This document shows, piece by piece, positions 23,798 to 36,149 of a stretch of 64,000 nt of DNA. Location of the stretch: the NCBI GenBank assembly GCA_012656075.1, contig JAAKBF010000020.1, forward strand, positions 558,001 to 622,000, written 5' to 3'. The notes under the pieces were generated by a model, which saw nothing but the letters and a program-made list of their open reading frames with translations, had not been told where the DNA came from and ran no database searches. The stretch is from Phytophthora hibernalis. Taxonomy: Eukaryota > Oomycota > Peronosporomycetes > Peronosporales > Peronosporaceae. The position numbers were made by a program, and so were the translations under genes. Position 1 is the stretch's first letter; every line of letters starts with the position of its first letter.

Positions 23798-25812
23798 ATG
23801 AGCCTGAACGATTTGAAGCCCGCCAACACCAAGCGCGCGACGGCCATAAAGGCGTTCAATCGCTTCCTCTTCGCCGAGGGCACGAGCATGGAGCATGTCA
23901 AGGCGTTGATCGTTGTCGACCCAAGCCGCACGGGTGGCATCCTAGTGACGCTGATGGACAAGTTCGGTGTGTACCTAGCATTCCATGCAGGAGCAAAGGG
24001 GCTGCACTTGTCGCGCCAATCCGTCGCTCAATATTTCCGCCAAGCGAAGTGCTGGCTCCTCGACGAGTACCCTGTTCAAGGTGGAGCTGTGGCCCGCCAG
24101 CTGCTAGGCTTGGGGCGTACCCTTGAAAAGCACTGCATCAAACGCGAGAGTGGTGAGTTTGTCAAGAAAGCGGTTGCATGCACGAAGGATGATCTCAAGA
24201 AGATGACAAGTTATCTGTATTCAACGACCTGCTGTGCGTCAGACTACCAAGATTCAGCACTGCTATGCCTATTGTGGTATCTCTTCGGGCGCGCTTCGGA
24301 CCTGACATTCGTCCGGAAGCAGCAGCTCACCATCGGTGCTGGTGGCGTGTTCTTCATCCGCTTCATCCGCGTGAAGACGTCAGACGAGCAGACACTGTCG
24401 CTCTTTCCCGACGAAGACTTCATGGCTTGCCCGCTGCTGGCACTCGCTCTGGCCTTGATCATGCAGGAGTCACCGTGCGCAGCGCTGCTCAATCACTTGC
24501 CAGTGCAGTCGAAGGACGTCCCTGTTGAGCTGACCGACTCGATCCCATTGCTGGATCTGCTTGAAGACAGCGGCGCCCTAGATTCTTCTCAGACGTCGAA
24601 GAGAAGCACGACCGTCCACACGACACCGACAGTCGGAGTCCACGCTCTTGTCAACCGCTTGCTCGATCGTGTTGTTGGTCCGAAGAGCCGCTGACCTCTC
24701 ATTCGTTTCGACGTGGCGGCGCGCAGCATGCGAACGCGAGCTCAGAGCTGACGGCGCAGTGGATATTCGATCGCGGAGCCTGGAACTTGACCACGACCAA
24801 CAAAGCCTTCGCGTACGTCTTCAATACTCCGAAAGAAGACCATCAAGTAGCCAAGGTGCTGAGCGGGATGGCGCCAAAGCAAGCATGTGTTCTTCCGTCA
24901 CTGGAAGTCTTCGACTCGACTACACAAGAGGATATTAGAGAGGTTAGCCGCAAGCTCTTCAATTCGAGTCATGCGCTGGGTAATAAGGCCTTCAATGTCT
25001 GCGCTGCTGTGAGAGATGTGCTGACAGCAACTATCTTCCTCCACTACCCGTCGTTGATGAAGACCAACGCGCAGGCGCCTGCAATGAAGACGATCCAGCG
25101 ATGCGTTGAAGCCTCTGGTTTGACGATGATGAGTCTGCTTGCTTGGTCACAGCAACTCACGAGGTCAAAACTCAAGCCAACACCACCGCAGAAGACCTGA
25201 TGGAAGGAAATGTGAAGGCCAAAGTTGCGTTCGAACATCAGACTGCCTTGATTGAAAGGTTAATCGAGGTCAACCGTAGCCTCGAGGCTCGAGTCAACTC
25301 CCTAGAAGCTGCAAATACCAACACTGAAGCGAAATCATCAGCACATGTAGATCAAGCCAAGCGACCAAGAGATGAAGATGAAATCGTACCAGTGAAGCGC
25401 CGACGCCGCTCAAAGACGATACCACTTATGGACACCTGGTTTGCGTGGTACACTGCCGTTCCGCGCGGATGGCTAAGCACGGACAAGCACAAGAAATCAG
25501 ATGCCAAGCAGCTTGTGGCCTTCATGAAGCTCTTCATCGAAGACGGGTACACGCTCGACGAGTCATCGCCCAGCTACAAGGATAATGTCCGTCAAGCTCG
25601 GAGAGTTAGCGTCAAGCAAAGTCACTGCGTACCTTGGCGCGCGAGGCGTACCGTCAAAGGGATCCAACGCTGTACTCAAGGCGCTTCGGCAGCTGCATCG
25701 CGAGGGAAGCCTCAACGACCTCATCAACTCCTATCGCCAGCGTCTCGCCATCGATAGAGTTGTAGACCCTGCACCTATTCATCACCAAGGCACACTTAAG
25801 CTGCTCCCGTAA
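23798..25812 (+). CDS. Crypton-type tyrosine recombinase (copy 1, frame-broken)
   Basis: The recombinase core shows the expected order: a first arginine in LFGRASDLTF, a central lysine-bearing strand (RVKTSDEQ), the box SHSFRRGGAQHAN (HxxR), and a candidate nucleophilic tyrosine in FAYVFNT. A C-terminal domain (TWFAWYTAVPRGW ... KKSDAKQLVAFMKLF) resembles the GCR1_C-type DNA-binding domain of fungal Cryptons; this part is inference. The start at 23798 is an ATG aligned with copy 2 (both begin MSL). The frame shifts near 24690, near 25140-25200 and near 25590, so the gene as read is not intact. A coiled-coil segment lies near 25210-25340. Confidence 0.75.
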
Positions 25813-25898
25813 CGCAACACGATCTTCTTTCCCGCGTCTTGTAGTCGGTGCTTCCATTGATGTCAGGTCTGCAGCAGTCATTCGAGCATAGAAAATTT

Positions 25899-25956
25899 AC
25901 CGATGGGCGGAATTGAACCACCTTCTTCCCTTGCGGGAGCTCTTCCATTGAGTTAA
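25899..25956 (-). tRNA. tRNA-derived relic, 5' end and anticodon arm degenerate
   Basis: The minus strand reads a D-arm/A-box-like TAACTCAATGGAAGAGC, then a short CCC-GCAA-GGG hairpin where an anticodon arm should be, then a T-arm with GGTGG-TTCAATT-CCGCC pairing and a B-box-like GGTTCAATTCC. A run of TTTT follows, as in a Pol III terminator. The 5' acceptor strand does not pair with the 3' one, so this is not a working tRNA. It could also be part of a tRNA-derived SINE. Confidence 0.5.
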
Positions 25957-27090
25957 GGTTAGACAACAACCTCACAGGGGTACTCGTCTGGAGTGCTCGA
26001 CGGGGAATTAACGGTGATTCACAGTTCTTCGTGGCCGCGACAAACCCCCTAAGGTGACCGATGCTCGGTACACGCCCCTCAATTCACCACGCCGGGTGGT
26101 CAATCGAGCACTGAGCTCACAGGGCAAAATGGCGCAGCAACATTGCACGTGCGCCACTCATTTACGAGGCGTAATTACGTATACCACCTATCAAGGAGCC
26201 AATCATTTGAGAGGATGTATTTTTACGAAACCTCCACAATCTGGTGTGATATAAAATTTTGCGATGCGTCGGATGCTGGTCGGAGTTGCACTGACGGTCG
26301 GAGACGTGACGATATGGTACTCTAAAGGACAAGTGACGAAGAATAGAGTGGTGACGAGCTGGACGACGTGAATTTGGTTGCACGTGTCCTAGAAACGCGC
26401 TACTTGTTTCGCAGTAGTGTAATTAAAAGGCGGCGGTGTGGTATGTGTTGACAAAAGTCCCGAGCTCCTTCGTAGAAGCGCTCTTTCACGCCGGTAGTGT
26501 AGGCTTTGACGTGGCTGCTGAGATAGTCAATCAGAAGGTGTACCTCACCCGGGGTCCATCGCTTGTTCGTCATCGTTGTGCCTGGTTAAAGCAGTAGATG
26601 GGGGCGACCGAACGGCGCCTTGGCGAGTGGCTGTCGAGAGAAGAAATGTGCGCTGCACCGACAGGCTCCTGTCTGAACCAGTCAGATGAAGAGCAATTTC
26701 CACCAATGGGCTAGGACCTACAACCTGCAGACCAACCTGCGCCCGTTGTTGGAGCAGGAAAAGCAGCCAGCATGCAGACGCTTTTGATTGGCCAGTTTTT
26801 CCTGCAACCTGCAAATATTCCAACCGTGAGAACCTCTATTATAAAATAGACTGTTTTATAATTTATAATACAGAGTTCCCCGGCAAAGGGAGAACCGTAA
26901 TCAGTTATTTATCTTGCAGAACTAGTACATTTGTCACAAAGACTTGCTCAACCGCGATACAAATCAATTTGCAAATCGTTTAACCTGGAAGAATTTATTG
27001 GTCCCACCTTTCTCCCTTTGCCGGGGAGCTCTGTACAGTCTGAGTCCGAATGCAGCTGTTGGATTGGGAGTCCGCGGACTCCGGAGGCAC

Positions 27091-27362
27091 CAGGGATGGC
27101 ATAAAAATATTTTTTCGAATTTTGGACAAATAAAAATATAAATAAAAAATTTAAATATTTTTATTTTTTGCGAGTAAAAATATTTTTATCGATGAACCCT
27201 GTCAGATCAGATAAATGAAAGGAGAAGAGAGCCAGCCCCAATTGAAGCTCGAGATCCACCTCGGATTGCCTCAGAGGAGATGGGCGGAATAAAAATGCAT
27301 AATTTTTTTTATTTATTTCTATTTTGAATAAAAATATTTAAATATTTTTACTGCCATCCCTG
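27091..27362. mobile_element. hAT-like MITE, AT-rich
   Basis: 272 bp with 11-bp inverted ends: it starts CAGGGATGGCA and ends with its exact complement apart from the terminal step (TGCCATCCCTG). The flanks are near-identical 8-mers if the border is moved by one base (gaggcacc / caggcacc). CAGGG ends and 8-bp duplications are typical of the hAT superfamily. The interior is runs of A/T (aaaaatattt) and has no coding capacity. Confidence 0.7.
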
Positions 27363-28428
27363 CAGGCACCGCGGCAGTGCCTGCGGACCTCCTCCAGTCT
27401 GAAGTTTAGAGGCTGGAGGCTCGATTTGCGTTGATGAACTTTCTTATTTTTTAATAAGTAAACATGTATTGTGCTTTGCATTTATTTTGGCAAAAGGCTC
27501 CATAAAAGTCTATTATATTAGACCTGACAACTCGATTTTATCCTAATTACGACTTTACTCGGAAGCGGAAGTGCAAGCTTAAAAGGCATATGCTAAACGC
27601 TAAAACTCGATTTTGAAGAACAACCGTCTTGTTTACAGCCTGGAAACGCAGAAATGCAGTTCTGGGACTGCAAAAGCGAGATCGTTGGGTGTCGCAATAT
27701 TGTGAAAACCGATTACCGTAAACACGGATCCAGTACTACACACGTATCCAGTGCAACATTCGGTACCAATAAACAACGAATCATTAGCGAAAAGTATACC
27801 AACGACTTTTTACCAATGCGACTTGTCTATGTTTTTATACTTGGTGTCTACTTTTACGAGTGCCTCACTGGATCCGTGTTTTACGGTAGTTTGTCTAAGT
27901 GGATTGTTAATCGGCCAATTAAGCAGCTGATTGAGGTCAGCGATGCCCGATTTAAATAAATCGGACCTCCTTATTAGATTGAAGCCCTTGAATTATAATC
28001 AAAATTGTCAGCAGGATTTGATTCGCAAGACGGATCATGTGATTCGAATTTACATGCTAATCAGCCGATATGGATGAATACGTATACATTAGTACTGTAC
28101 ACGTCTTTCCGACAGATAGACGTGTGAGATGGTGGTCTGGTCACTGAATTAAGAGTATTATCCAATAGGAGTGCCTCATTTCGCTAAATTTAGCCAAAAG
28201 GGTGCATTAGGTGTAGGTTTTCCGTTCCGACACATACCGACAAATATTTGCAAAATATATTTATCCCCATTATAAAAACAAGTCAAAAATAATTATTTCA
28301 AATATTATCGCGGTTCCAACAGCTAGGTGTCATCCTAGTCTAGGCTGAGGACGGTTTGCAGTGGTGGACACTGTAGCTGTCAGCCATTCACCATTACACT
28401 ACAAAAGCAGAAGAGACACTCAACCAGC

Positions 28429-30456
28429 ATGAGCCTCGCCTTTTTGTCCCGGCCAACACGCAGAAAGCTCGCACCACCGCAATCTGTGCGTTTAACCGGA
28501 TGTTACAAGCTGAAAATGTGAGCATGGACATTGTCCAAGCATGCATTCTCAGTGAAAATGCAGGCAAAAGCGTCGCGGCACTTATGGACCGGTTTGGCTA
28601 CTATCTAGCTACGAACGAAGGTAACAAAGGTAAGCTCTCTCGAAACTCTGCTATATCTTACTTTAGAAATGTGAAGCTGTGGCTATTTGAGGAACACCCT
28701 CATCTTAGACAGCCCAGCGAAGCTGACCTCTTAAAAGGGTAAAACGTTAGAAAATCACTGCATGAAACGTGAAAAGGAGGTTTTATTAACAAGGCTCCAC
28801 CCTGCACGAAGTCCGACCTACGGTCGTTGACGCGCCATCTCTACTCAGCAGCGGCAGTCGTGACGGACTACGAGGATGCAGCGCTTGCATGCCTTATGTG
28901 GCACTACTTTGGACGCTCCTCGGACCTCGCCTACATGAACAAGCAGCACGTGACCATGTCAGCGGACGACGTCTTCTACATCCGCATGCTCCGAGTGAAA
29001 ACATCTGAAGAACAAGGCCTGACGCTCGTACCTGATCGCGACGACTTCCTGACCTGCCCCATCTTCACCCTGGCCGTGGCCCTGATGATGCAGGAGGCGC
29101 CATGCTCCTCCTTGCTAAGCCAGCTCCCTACGCTGCCCTCGCCCGCTGCAGTGAAGCTGGACGCTGGGGTACCGCTGCTAGATTTGCTGCAATCCATTGC
29201 TTCGCCGGCAGAAGCTCCTGTGCAGCAGGCTACCCGCCATCCTCACTTGCACCGCCAAGACAGTCGCGCGGTGAAGACGGAGTACAAGTGTATCTGAACC
29301 GGTTGCTCAAGTGCGTGGTTGACGCGGCAGGTACGACGAGCAACCTGACGTCTCACTCGTTTCGCAGAGGCGGCGCCCAGCATGCGAACGGAGACAAGCG
29401 CCTGGCTGCGCAGTGGATCTTCGATCGGGGCTCGTGGGATATGTCGAAGACGAACAAAGGGTTCGCCTACGTCTTCAACACTCCTCGCGAGGACAGGAAG
29501 GTAGCCCGGGTCCTGAGTGGCTGGAAGCCAGACGAAGTCCCCAAGCTCGCAGATGTTGCCGTACATGACCACGGCGCCCAGGAACGTCTAGCGCGCTTGC
29601 ATCCCTTGCTGTTCTCTTCCTGCACAGGCCTTAGGGACGAAGCGCTAACCGTGAGTCGCAAGGTTATCGGGGTTCTAACGGCTTACCTGATCAAGTACCT
29701 CCCCCTCATGAAGGGTTTGGCGCCAAAGAGCTTGTTCGTAGCTCGGATGGAAGAGTGCTTGAGTGCTGCGAGAATCCCGATCGCGGACGTGCTTGCGTGG
29801 TCCGTTGCGTTGAACACCATCACGACCAATTCTGCTGAAAAGGGGAACAAGAGAATAAGACCCAATGTTGTGGCGCTGGCTGTCATCATGCGTCTGTCAT
29901 TAAAGAGCTTATTGACAGTAACAGGTAGATGGCTGCACGACTGCTCCTCGTTGAAAATGTCCTACTTAAGCGGCGCATGAGTGCTACACTAGATGAAGAA
30001 AAAGAACAAGAAGCATCAGCTCAAGCACCGAATCTCAAGCGCAGAAAGAAGGCTGCTACAAACCTGTCGAACGCGTGGTTCGAATGGTACACACGGGTGC
30101 CTCGCGTCTGGGACTCCGCGGACAGACAGAAAAAGTCCGAATCCCGGCACGTTGTTGCATTCATGAAGCTCTTCACCGAAGAAGGCTTCACGCTTGACGA
30201 GCAGGCACCGAGACACAAAGATCACGTCCTCGATCTCGGTATCCGCGCTCAATCTTCCATGCTGGCGTTTTTGAAGGAGAAGGGAATCAAGACAAGAGGC
30301 GCTGGCAGCGTTCTGCGTGCGCTGCGCCCACTCCACAAGGTTGGTGTCTTGGACGAGCGCATTGTTAACCACAAGCGGCTCCTTGAGATCGGTAGGATCG
30401 TCGACCCAGCTCCAGTCCAGATGCAAGCCATCTTCACTGTTTCAGGCCACGTGTAA
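28429..30456 (+). CDS. Crypton-type tyrosine recombinase (copy 2, frame-broken)
   Basis: Homologous to copy 1 over its whole length. It shows HYFGRSSDLAYMNKQ (first Arg), MLRVKTSEEQ, SHSFRRGGAQHANGD (HxxR), FAYVFNTPRED (candidate Tyr) and the C-terminal W-WY domain (WFEWYTRVPRVWDS ... HVVAFMKLFTEEGF). The start at 28429 aligns with copy 1. Frame breaks occur near 28740, near 29290 and near 29940. The two copies differ at many positions, so they were inserted independently and not by recent duplication. The 1.6 kb before it (26835-28428) holds a MITE and otherwise nothing I can call. Confidence 0.75.
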
Positions 30457-30580
30457 GGGAGTTAGATAAGACACACACATATACAGTTTCACATGCTCTT
30501 CGCATTCAGTACAGCCACAGCAGCAGCTTTCACGCGCACGTCATGCCAGGGGCCAACACGCACACTTCCACTGTCCGCAC

Positions 30581-30662
30581 GCGCAGCAGCAGCCGTCCAC
30601 ACACTCGCAGCAGCAGTCCACGCGCTCACACACTCGCAGCAGCCGTCCACTCGCAGCTCCAA
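30581..30662. repeat. short minisatellite, about three units
   Basis: Three imperfect units built on cgcagcagc(ag) followed by c(c)gtccac and a cacacact tract lie between the recombinase stop and the tRNA gene. There is no coding evidence. Confidence 0.6.
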
Positions 30663-30679
30663 CCACCAAGTTGAAAATT

Positions 30680-30750
30680 AACACCGGTCCGTTTCGAACA
30701 GACTTCTCAGGGCCGAAGCCCTGCGCTCTAACCGATTGGGCTACGGTGTT
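30680..30750 (-). tRNA. tRNA gene, anticodon probably UCG (Arg), loop one base short
   Basis: The minus strand folds as a cloverleaf: acceptor strands AACACCG and CGGTGTT pair perfectly over 7 bp; TA, then a D-arm (A box TAGCCCAATCGGTTAGAGC); an anticodon stem CAGGG/CCCTG; a T-arm GTCTG-TTCGAAA-CGGAC (B box). AATTTTC after the 3' end gives a weak TTTT terminator. The anticodon loop has 6 bases (CTTCGG) where 7 are expected, so a base is missing from the sequence or the gene is damaged. If the loop is read from U33, the anticodon is UCG; other readings (Glu, Gly) are possible depending on which base is absent. Confidence 0.75.
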
Positions 30751-31650
30751 GAATGGGGGTTGGAGATGCCTGGTACCAAGTCCTCGTACAGGCTGTACGA
30801 ACTTGCAGGGATCATGGCGGAGACTTGCGCAGTCGGCTTGATAAAATTAAGACTGAAATCATTGAAGTTTTGTCGGCGACGACAGAGTCTGTGGAGTGCG
30901 TAGCAGCCACTAATTCCTTTGCGTGTCTCTGCCAGACCAGGTGGTAATTGCCTATTGGTTACTATAACTGACAAGGAGACGTTTGTATTTCTCCCTTATT
31001 GGTCAATAAATGACCCAATGATGGGCTTCATTAAGACTTCGATGTCTCTAAACTGCTACAAATTGTGCCCCTCCAGGATTCAGCCCTCACTAATGAATTT
31101 GCCGGCCCCAGAGCACATAGCTCTGAAGCCGCATAAATGAAAAGTCGGTTTTCTCGGCCCAGAGGCCTCTATAGGCCATTTCCAGCTGACAGAAAGTCTT
31201 TGCGATATTTACATTAGATTCTCTTTTATTTCCTATCCCACTTATTTCCGATTAGAGCACCGTCTTTACCTGGAGTTTCCTGAGTGTCGGAAAGTGTAGG
31301 GAAGTCGGAACGGTTGCGATATGGCCAGAGCCAGCTGATTTGCTTACTATTCGGCCCGAATGTCCGATGTGAAATCAGCATTCGGGTGCCGATTAAGAAT
31401 AAATCTGCCGCATGTCACAATGGCTGCAACCACTTTTGTATTAACATGGCGAAGCTTACAATATCAACAAAGCAAACTTAAATAGTTCTGCCTATGCATC
31501 GTTCATAGAGACTACCCTTCTAACCCAGTGCAGTCACGCCGGTGGACCTCTAACAAATGCATCGACACAACGCTTTTTCTGACTGCGCTTATGATTATGA
31601 ATATTAATAGAATTGACCCTGCTTGGCCCTCTAGCCGAGTTTAGCCTTAA

Positions 31651-31872
31651 AACCCTTTCACTACCAGCCAACACTCTGGGGATGTGTTCATAGGGGTCCG
31701 CAGCGGACCCGACCCCATCTCGGAGTTTTGACCAATAAGAAAAATGTAAGAGGATGTTAGAGGTCTGCAGCGGACCTTTAACGCGTACATTTTTGTCAGA
31801 TAATCACGGCAAAGCATATGAGTTTCACTAAGTAAACTCTTATACATATGTCTGGTAATAATAGTAAAAGGG
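31651..31872. mobile_element. piggyBac-like MITE candidate
   Basis: TTAA (31647-31650) and TTAA (31873-31876) flank a 222-bp unit whose ends are inverted (left AACCCTTTCACTACCAG; right, complemented, CCCTTTTACTATTATTACCAG). The left side has two extra A after TTAA. Inside is the palindrome GGGTCCGC-A-GCGGACCC near 31696-31712. TTAA duplication with CCCTTT ends is typical of piggyBac-type elements. The remaining parts of 30751-32280 show no gene. Confidence 0.5.
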
Positions 31873-32599
31873 TTAAGCCAAGCGGCCTCGCTGAGGTGCG
31901 GAGACATTTAAGCCAATTAGGAGTGGCACCTCTTCTAATTTCATCCAATGAAAATACACACCGTATTGTGTGACATCTCGTTCCCATACCCGTATAGTCG
32001 GGGTATTAATACCCATACATGAGAGCGTTCCACTAACGTAAGCAACCTAGCGTGTGGCATGCAAGGCGGGGCGCAACCTGTAGTATTGCAGCATACTGAG
32101 CGAAACTCGTACCCCGTTACACCTTCCCAACAGCTTATTTAACTTCAACGTGTCAGTGCTTTGGTTGTATAGTGAGTCATTCGAAGGAAAAATCTTGTAT
32201 CAAGGTTGACTATGGTATGCCTTTGCACAATTTACCCCCCATCTGTTAAGGGCATGCACGGTACTTCATAACAAAATAACATCCTGAGACCAAGATTGCG
32301 AGCTGTATTGGGATTGGAAACGAGGCGGTCTGTACCCATCCTTACCGACTTGTCGACCAAGGCGCAAGTAGGCGTGTCCGGATCGCGAGCACGGCCACAC
32401 CAGCGTCAGCAAACACACGCAAGATGTTCGACAGGCACGCCTGCTCGTTGTGCACTGACACCAAATAGGTTTTTGCACGGAACGGACACGGGATGCGGTT
32501 CGCAGGCAGGGTGAAATCGTGGAACATCCGGTCCGTCCAAGAATGAGAAAGCGCGCGGTCACGTCGGCGTCGGCGTCATGGATGCCGTCGACCAGGATG

Positions 32600-35500
32600 C
32601 GCATGCCAACAGCGCGTGCGGCCTGCGTTGTTGCGAGCACTGCAACGCCATGCGAGCGTTGCTCTTGCACGGAGATGCAACATGTTGCTGAAGTCGATCT
32701 ATGCATCGACCGCGAAGATGTGGTGCAGAAACCAAGCGCGAAGCATTTCAGCGCAAAATCAACGCCATGACGATCATGTACGGCGAACCTTCACTGTTCT
32801 GGACGTTGTCGTCAATCGCCGTCGCATTTTGGGCAGGCTGTAATCTGCCAACCGACCGCCCGAAGGACCTGGTTGCCTGTACGACGATGCACATGCCGAG
32901 TACCGCTGAAATGAAGCGCATCACGGCGCAGAATACGGTACTGCAAGCACACTACTACAAGCTCTGCTGCAAAGCTCTCATCGACATTCTGTTTAGTTGG
33001 GACTTGTCCGTCAATTGGTCGAAGGCAGAGCCCGGTCTCTTTGGTTTTGTGGAAGCACTATTTTACGCGCTTGAACAGCAAGGAGGCTGCGTGTACATCA
33101 TCACGGCGTGCTCTGGATAGCCGGACTGCCACGGACAAAAGAGGACTGGGACGCGCTGCTTGGCGACACAACCATGCGTACGCGATTTGAGAAGTATTGT
33201 GCATCTTTGTTGTCCGCGGAGCCGCCCGTGTTTAATCCTCTGTAGGCAATTAAGTGTCCGACGCGATCGTGCTGTGGTGAGCTAAGGGCCGTGAAGATCG
33301 ACAAAAGGTACAAGCACCGATTGCAAAGTCTGGTGTCGCCACAAACAGTAGCAAACTGCAGCGTCTGCTCGAAAGAATACACCGAGTCGGTGTTCGTCGA
33401 CGCATTGTTGGAGCGTGTATGGGCTGCGCTTGCCAAAGTAACCAGCAAGCGGCTAGCACTGAGAGTGCTGTGAGGAGGCGTAGCGTGAGGTTCGCTGGTC
33501 TGGCGACGGACACTGACACTGCGCGCCTCCGAGCATACGCACTCGTGCGTGCAAGGAAGTCGTCTACGAAGTGTTGATACAAGTGCTTCCGCAAACTCGA
33601 GAACATGACATGATGACTTGCACGAGCTTTCCAAGCATGTGCGTACGCACGGCCCCGCGCGCGTTGATTATCCACAGGTTCAGAGATCGTGGGACCGCGC
33701 ATGCCGGACGCGCGGTGCATCGACGACCTCGAACTCAACGACAAAGCTGAACTTTACTACCGGCTTGCCGCGGTGCCGTATTGCCCTTTTAGGCATCCAC
33801 AGCAGCTTTTGGACACTCATCGATCCGCAAAGCGGTGCTTTCTAGCGTGGCGTCCATTTGACCATCCTAACGTACGTCGCTCACTGGAACTCCACGAACA
33901 GTACTACCTCGATCTCGACGTCGCAAGCAACTTCCACGCGCAGCAAACCGCTGAAGAAGCAGATGATGCATGCGGCGACCAAGACGTACTTCGCGGCCAT
34001 GTCGGCGACAGAGAAGGCCAATCAGGGCCCACAGACACCCTCGTCTCGGTAGCTTCTGATATGTACAAGTGCTCGGTGGACCCACCCGAAGTAGCCGACG
34101 AAGATACCGCAAACGTACGCGCCATCGTGGACGAGTCGGCCATGCAGATGTTGCTATTTAATAACGTTATTGGCGAGACGTTCCCGCACGACGCATGCGG
34201 AGACGTTATCGTACGGCAGACTCAATTACAAAAACCGATATCAACACGTTTGAAATGAACTCATTGGCGAAAACGCACAAACCACCGACGTCGGGGCAGC
34301 GAAGCGGCCTGCCGAACCGACTACCGAGGTCACGGTAGAGCTGATGAGCACAACGGTAGCCGAATTGAGGTTTCGAGGGCCCGATACGGAGACAACGCAA
34401 AGGAGCACGAGATTGCTTCTTTTGCAACGGTACAAGACGTGTCGGAATCGTTTTGCCTAACCGACGCAAAGAGGCCATTTAACGAGCTCCAGCTACGCGG
34501 ATGCTGGCTCTATCGATCGATCGACAAAGTAGTGTATTTAACGCGCAATAGGCGTTTCGTAAACGACCCAGAGTGGGACGGATGGCTAGAGCTGGTGCGA
34601 CGCGGCAACTGGTGCACGGCGATGAGTGCGTTCCTGCAGCAGGAACCACCGCCACTGGCGCAACTTCGCTCAGGTCATCTCAACGGACTACGCAATGCGG
34701 AAGCACGTGAACTACGCGGCGGTGCAGATTGCTACCCGCGCGCTTGCCAACTCACGCAGAGGTACGCTATACCTGCACATCTGTCACAGACCGCTGACTT
34801 GACAGCAATCCAAAGGATGCCCGACAGCCGCACCAGAAACATCCCAGTATTTTTGAAGGCGTACATCGGTGAGTTACTCACTAGACGTTGCGTTGCTAAG
34901 TGACTTGATGCGTCTGACGTGCCGCCATTTCTTGCGTTGCCGCAGGCATGCCAGTACGCGTTAAAGCAAATCCATGCATTATAAAGGGCGTTGCAAATGA
35001 CGCTACAGGCAAGATTTTCACATTGTCTGGAGCCCAGACACGCAGTTCGAGCGCAAAGCGGACGGTATCTGGGTTGCCTCGACGACGCCGACGAATCTGT
35101 TCGTCGAAATTCGAGATCAGCATAACCGAGATCGCTTCCTGGCATCCCGGACACGTGGCCGACGTCTGTCATGCCGGTAGTGCAAACGAGAGCTACTTTC
35201 TCGCTTGCCAACGAGGCGATCTCGATCAAGGGATTCCCGGTCGTCCCGGAATTCGGGACAACAGTGTATGGCGTTCAAGGAGACAGACGCAACAGGATTG
35301 TCGTGACCGACTTACGTCCGCCCCATTTTCATCGAATTGACCCCCACACACTGTACGTCACTCTCTACAGGGTGCGCACGCGCGCAGGTCTTTACTAGGC
35401 GGAGGCGGGTCACCGCCTCGACGGTTGCGACTTCGCTTACTTTTGCCCGCCCAAAGATGAGGATCACCACCTACGCGAGCTTGCAGCAGCGATCGCTTCA

Positions 35501-35600
35501 AGATCTGTCGCGTATATTGACCAACGACCGCCCTCCGAACGTCAACTAGCACAACGCGTGCCTCAAGTTTGTACAGCCAGTCACTGCCGTGCATGTCTGC
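32600..35600 (+). pseudogene. decayed Helitron: Rep (HUH) and Pif1-type helicase fragments
   Basis: In order on the plus strand: a Helitron N-terminal segment AFQRKINAMTIMYGEPSLFW (about 32735-32800); PGLFGFVEALFYALEQQGG followed in another frame by the HUH-like VHHHGVLWIAGLP (about 33030-33120). There is then a linker without motifs, a helicase segment VVYLTRNRRFVNDPEWDGW (about 34530-34590), and a C-terminal helicase block GFPVVPEFGTTVYGVQGD ... TLYVTLYRVRTRAGLYW (about 35230-35400). Many frame breaks and missing helicase motifs I-III show that the element is dead. A subterminal hairpin lies at 35766-35791. Confidence 0.75.
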
Positions 35601-35765
35601 CTATCTACCGTTAATGCAGGAATTCGTAATATCAACAATACTAACACGCTTCACTACGACAAGAAGCTAACACACCCGCAACTTGCCGTGCACAATTGTT
35701 CCTTGCCTAACATGCAGTGTTACACAGCCATGGTCCTGGGCGGGGGCCGTGGCGCGACAGACAGA

Positions 35766-35791
35766 GCTCCGCGCGCAGGCTTGCCCGCGCG
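35766..35791. repeat. GC-rich hairpin, possible Helitron 3' subterminal structure
   Basis: TCCGCGCG and CGCGCGGA pair over 8 bp around a 10-base loop, 165 bp after the last helicase fragment. Helitron 3' ends usually carry such a hairpin just before CTRR; here ccctgg follows within 6 bases. The link is suggestive, not proven. Confidence 0.4.
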
Positions 35792-36149
35792 GAACCCTGG
35801 CTGTCGCGGAGGGTACCCCGACCGCTGTGTTTCACCCACAGAGCGAAGCCTAAAATTATAGTTAAATAGCTCGCAAGTGCTTACAAGATTATGTATCTGA
35901 TGTTAAGACCGCGTGCTGTGCACACGGATCTTTAAACCGCAGGCATTGTTTCGGCTTGCCGAGCTGTTGCGATGTGAGTCCGTTCTGAGTCCGTTGGCGC
36001 AATGAGGGACGAGGTGAAGTGAGGAAGAAGCTGCGAGGAGTTGAAGTAGTAGTTGAAGTAAGGAATATTGGCTGGCAGGACTGCCAACCATTTGAATTTG
36101 AATTTGAAGTGAGATACATTAATGTCGATTAACCTACCTAATGCCCATG

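Larger units (their letters stand above)
23263..26834. mobile_element. 3.57-kb unit with terminal inverted repeats that contains a Crypton-type recombinase gene
   Basis: The first 34 bp (23263-23296) match the reverse complement of the last 34 bp (26801-26834) at 33 positions; both begin GGTTCTCACGGTT and continue to TTTGCAGGTTGCAGG. Inside are the recombinase gene (23798-25812), a tRNA-like relic (25899-25956) and about 850 bp without any gene I can see (25960-26800). Cryptons normally lack inverted repeats, and the second Crypton copy in this window does not have these ends. A Crypton nested in an older inverted-repeat element is therefore the simplest reading. No target duplication was found. 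Confidence 0.7.

Noticed and set aside
27100..27360. AT-rich tract as an origin or centromere-like sequence
   Set aside because: It is fully contained within the hAT-like MITE ends.
30581..30662. CRISPR-like repeat array
   Set aside because: Only three degenerate units with no regular spacers, in a eukaryotic genome; it is a minisatellite.
35766..35800. Definite Helitron 3' terminus
   Set aside because: A hairpin and ctgg are present but the CTRR-T junction is not, so the border stays open.
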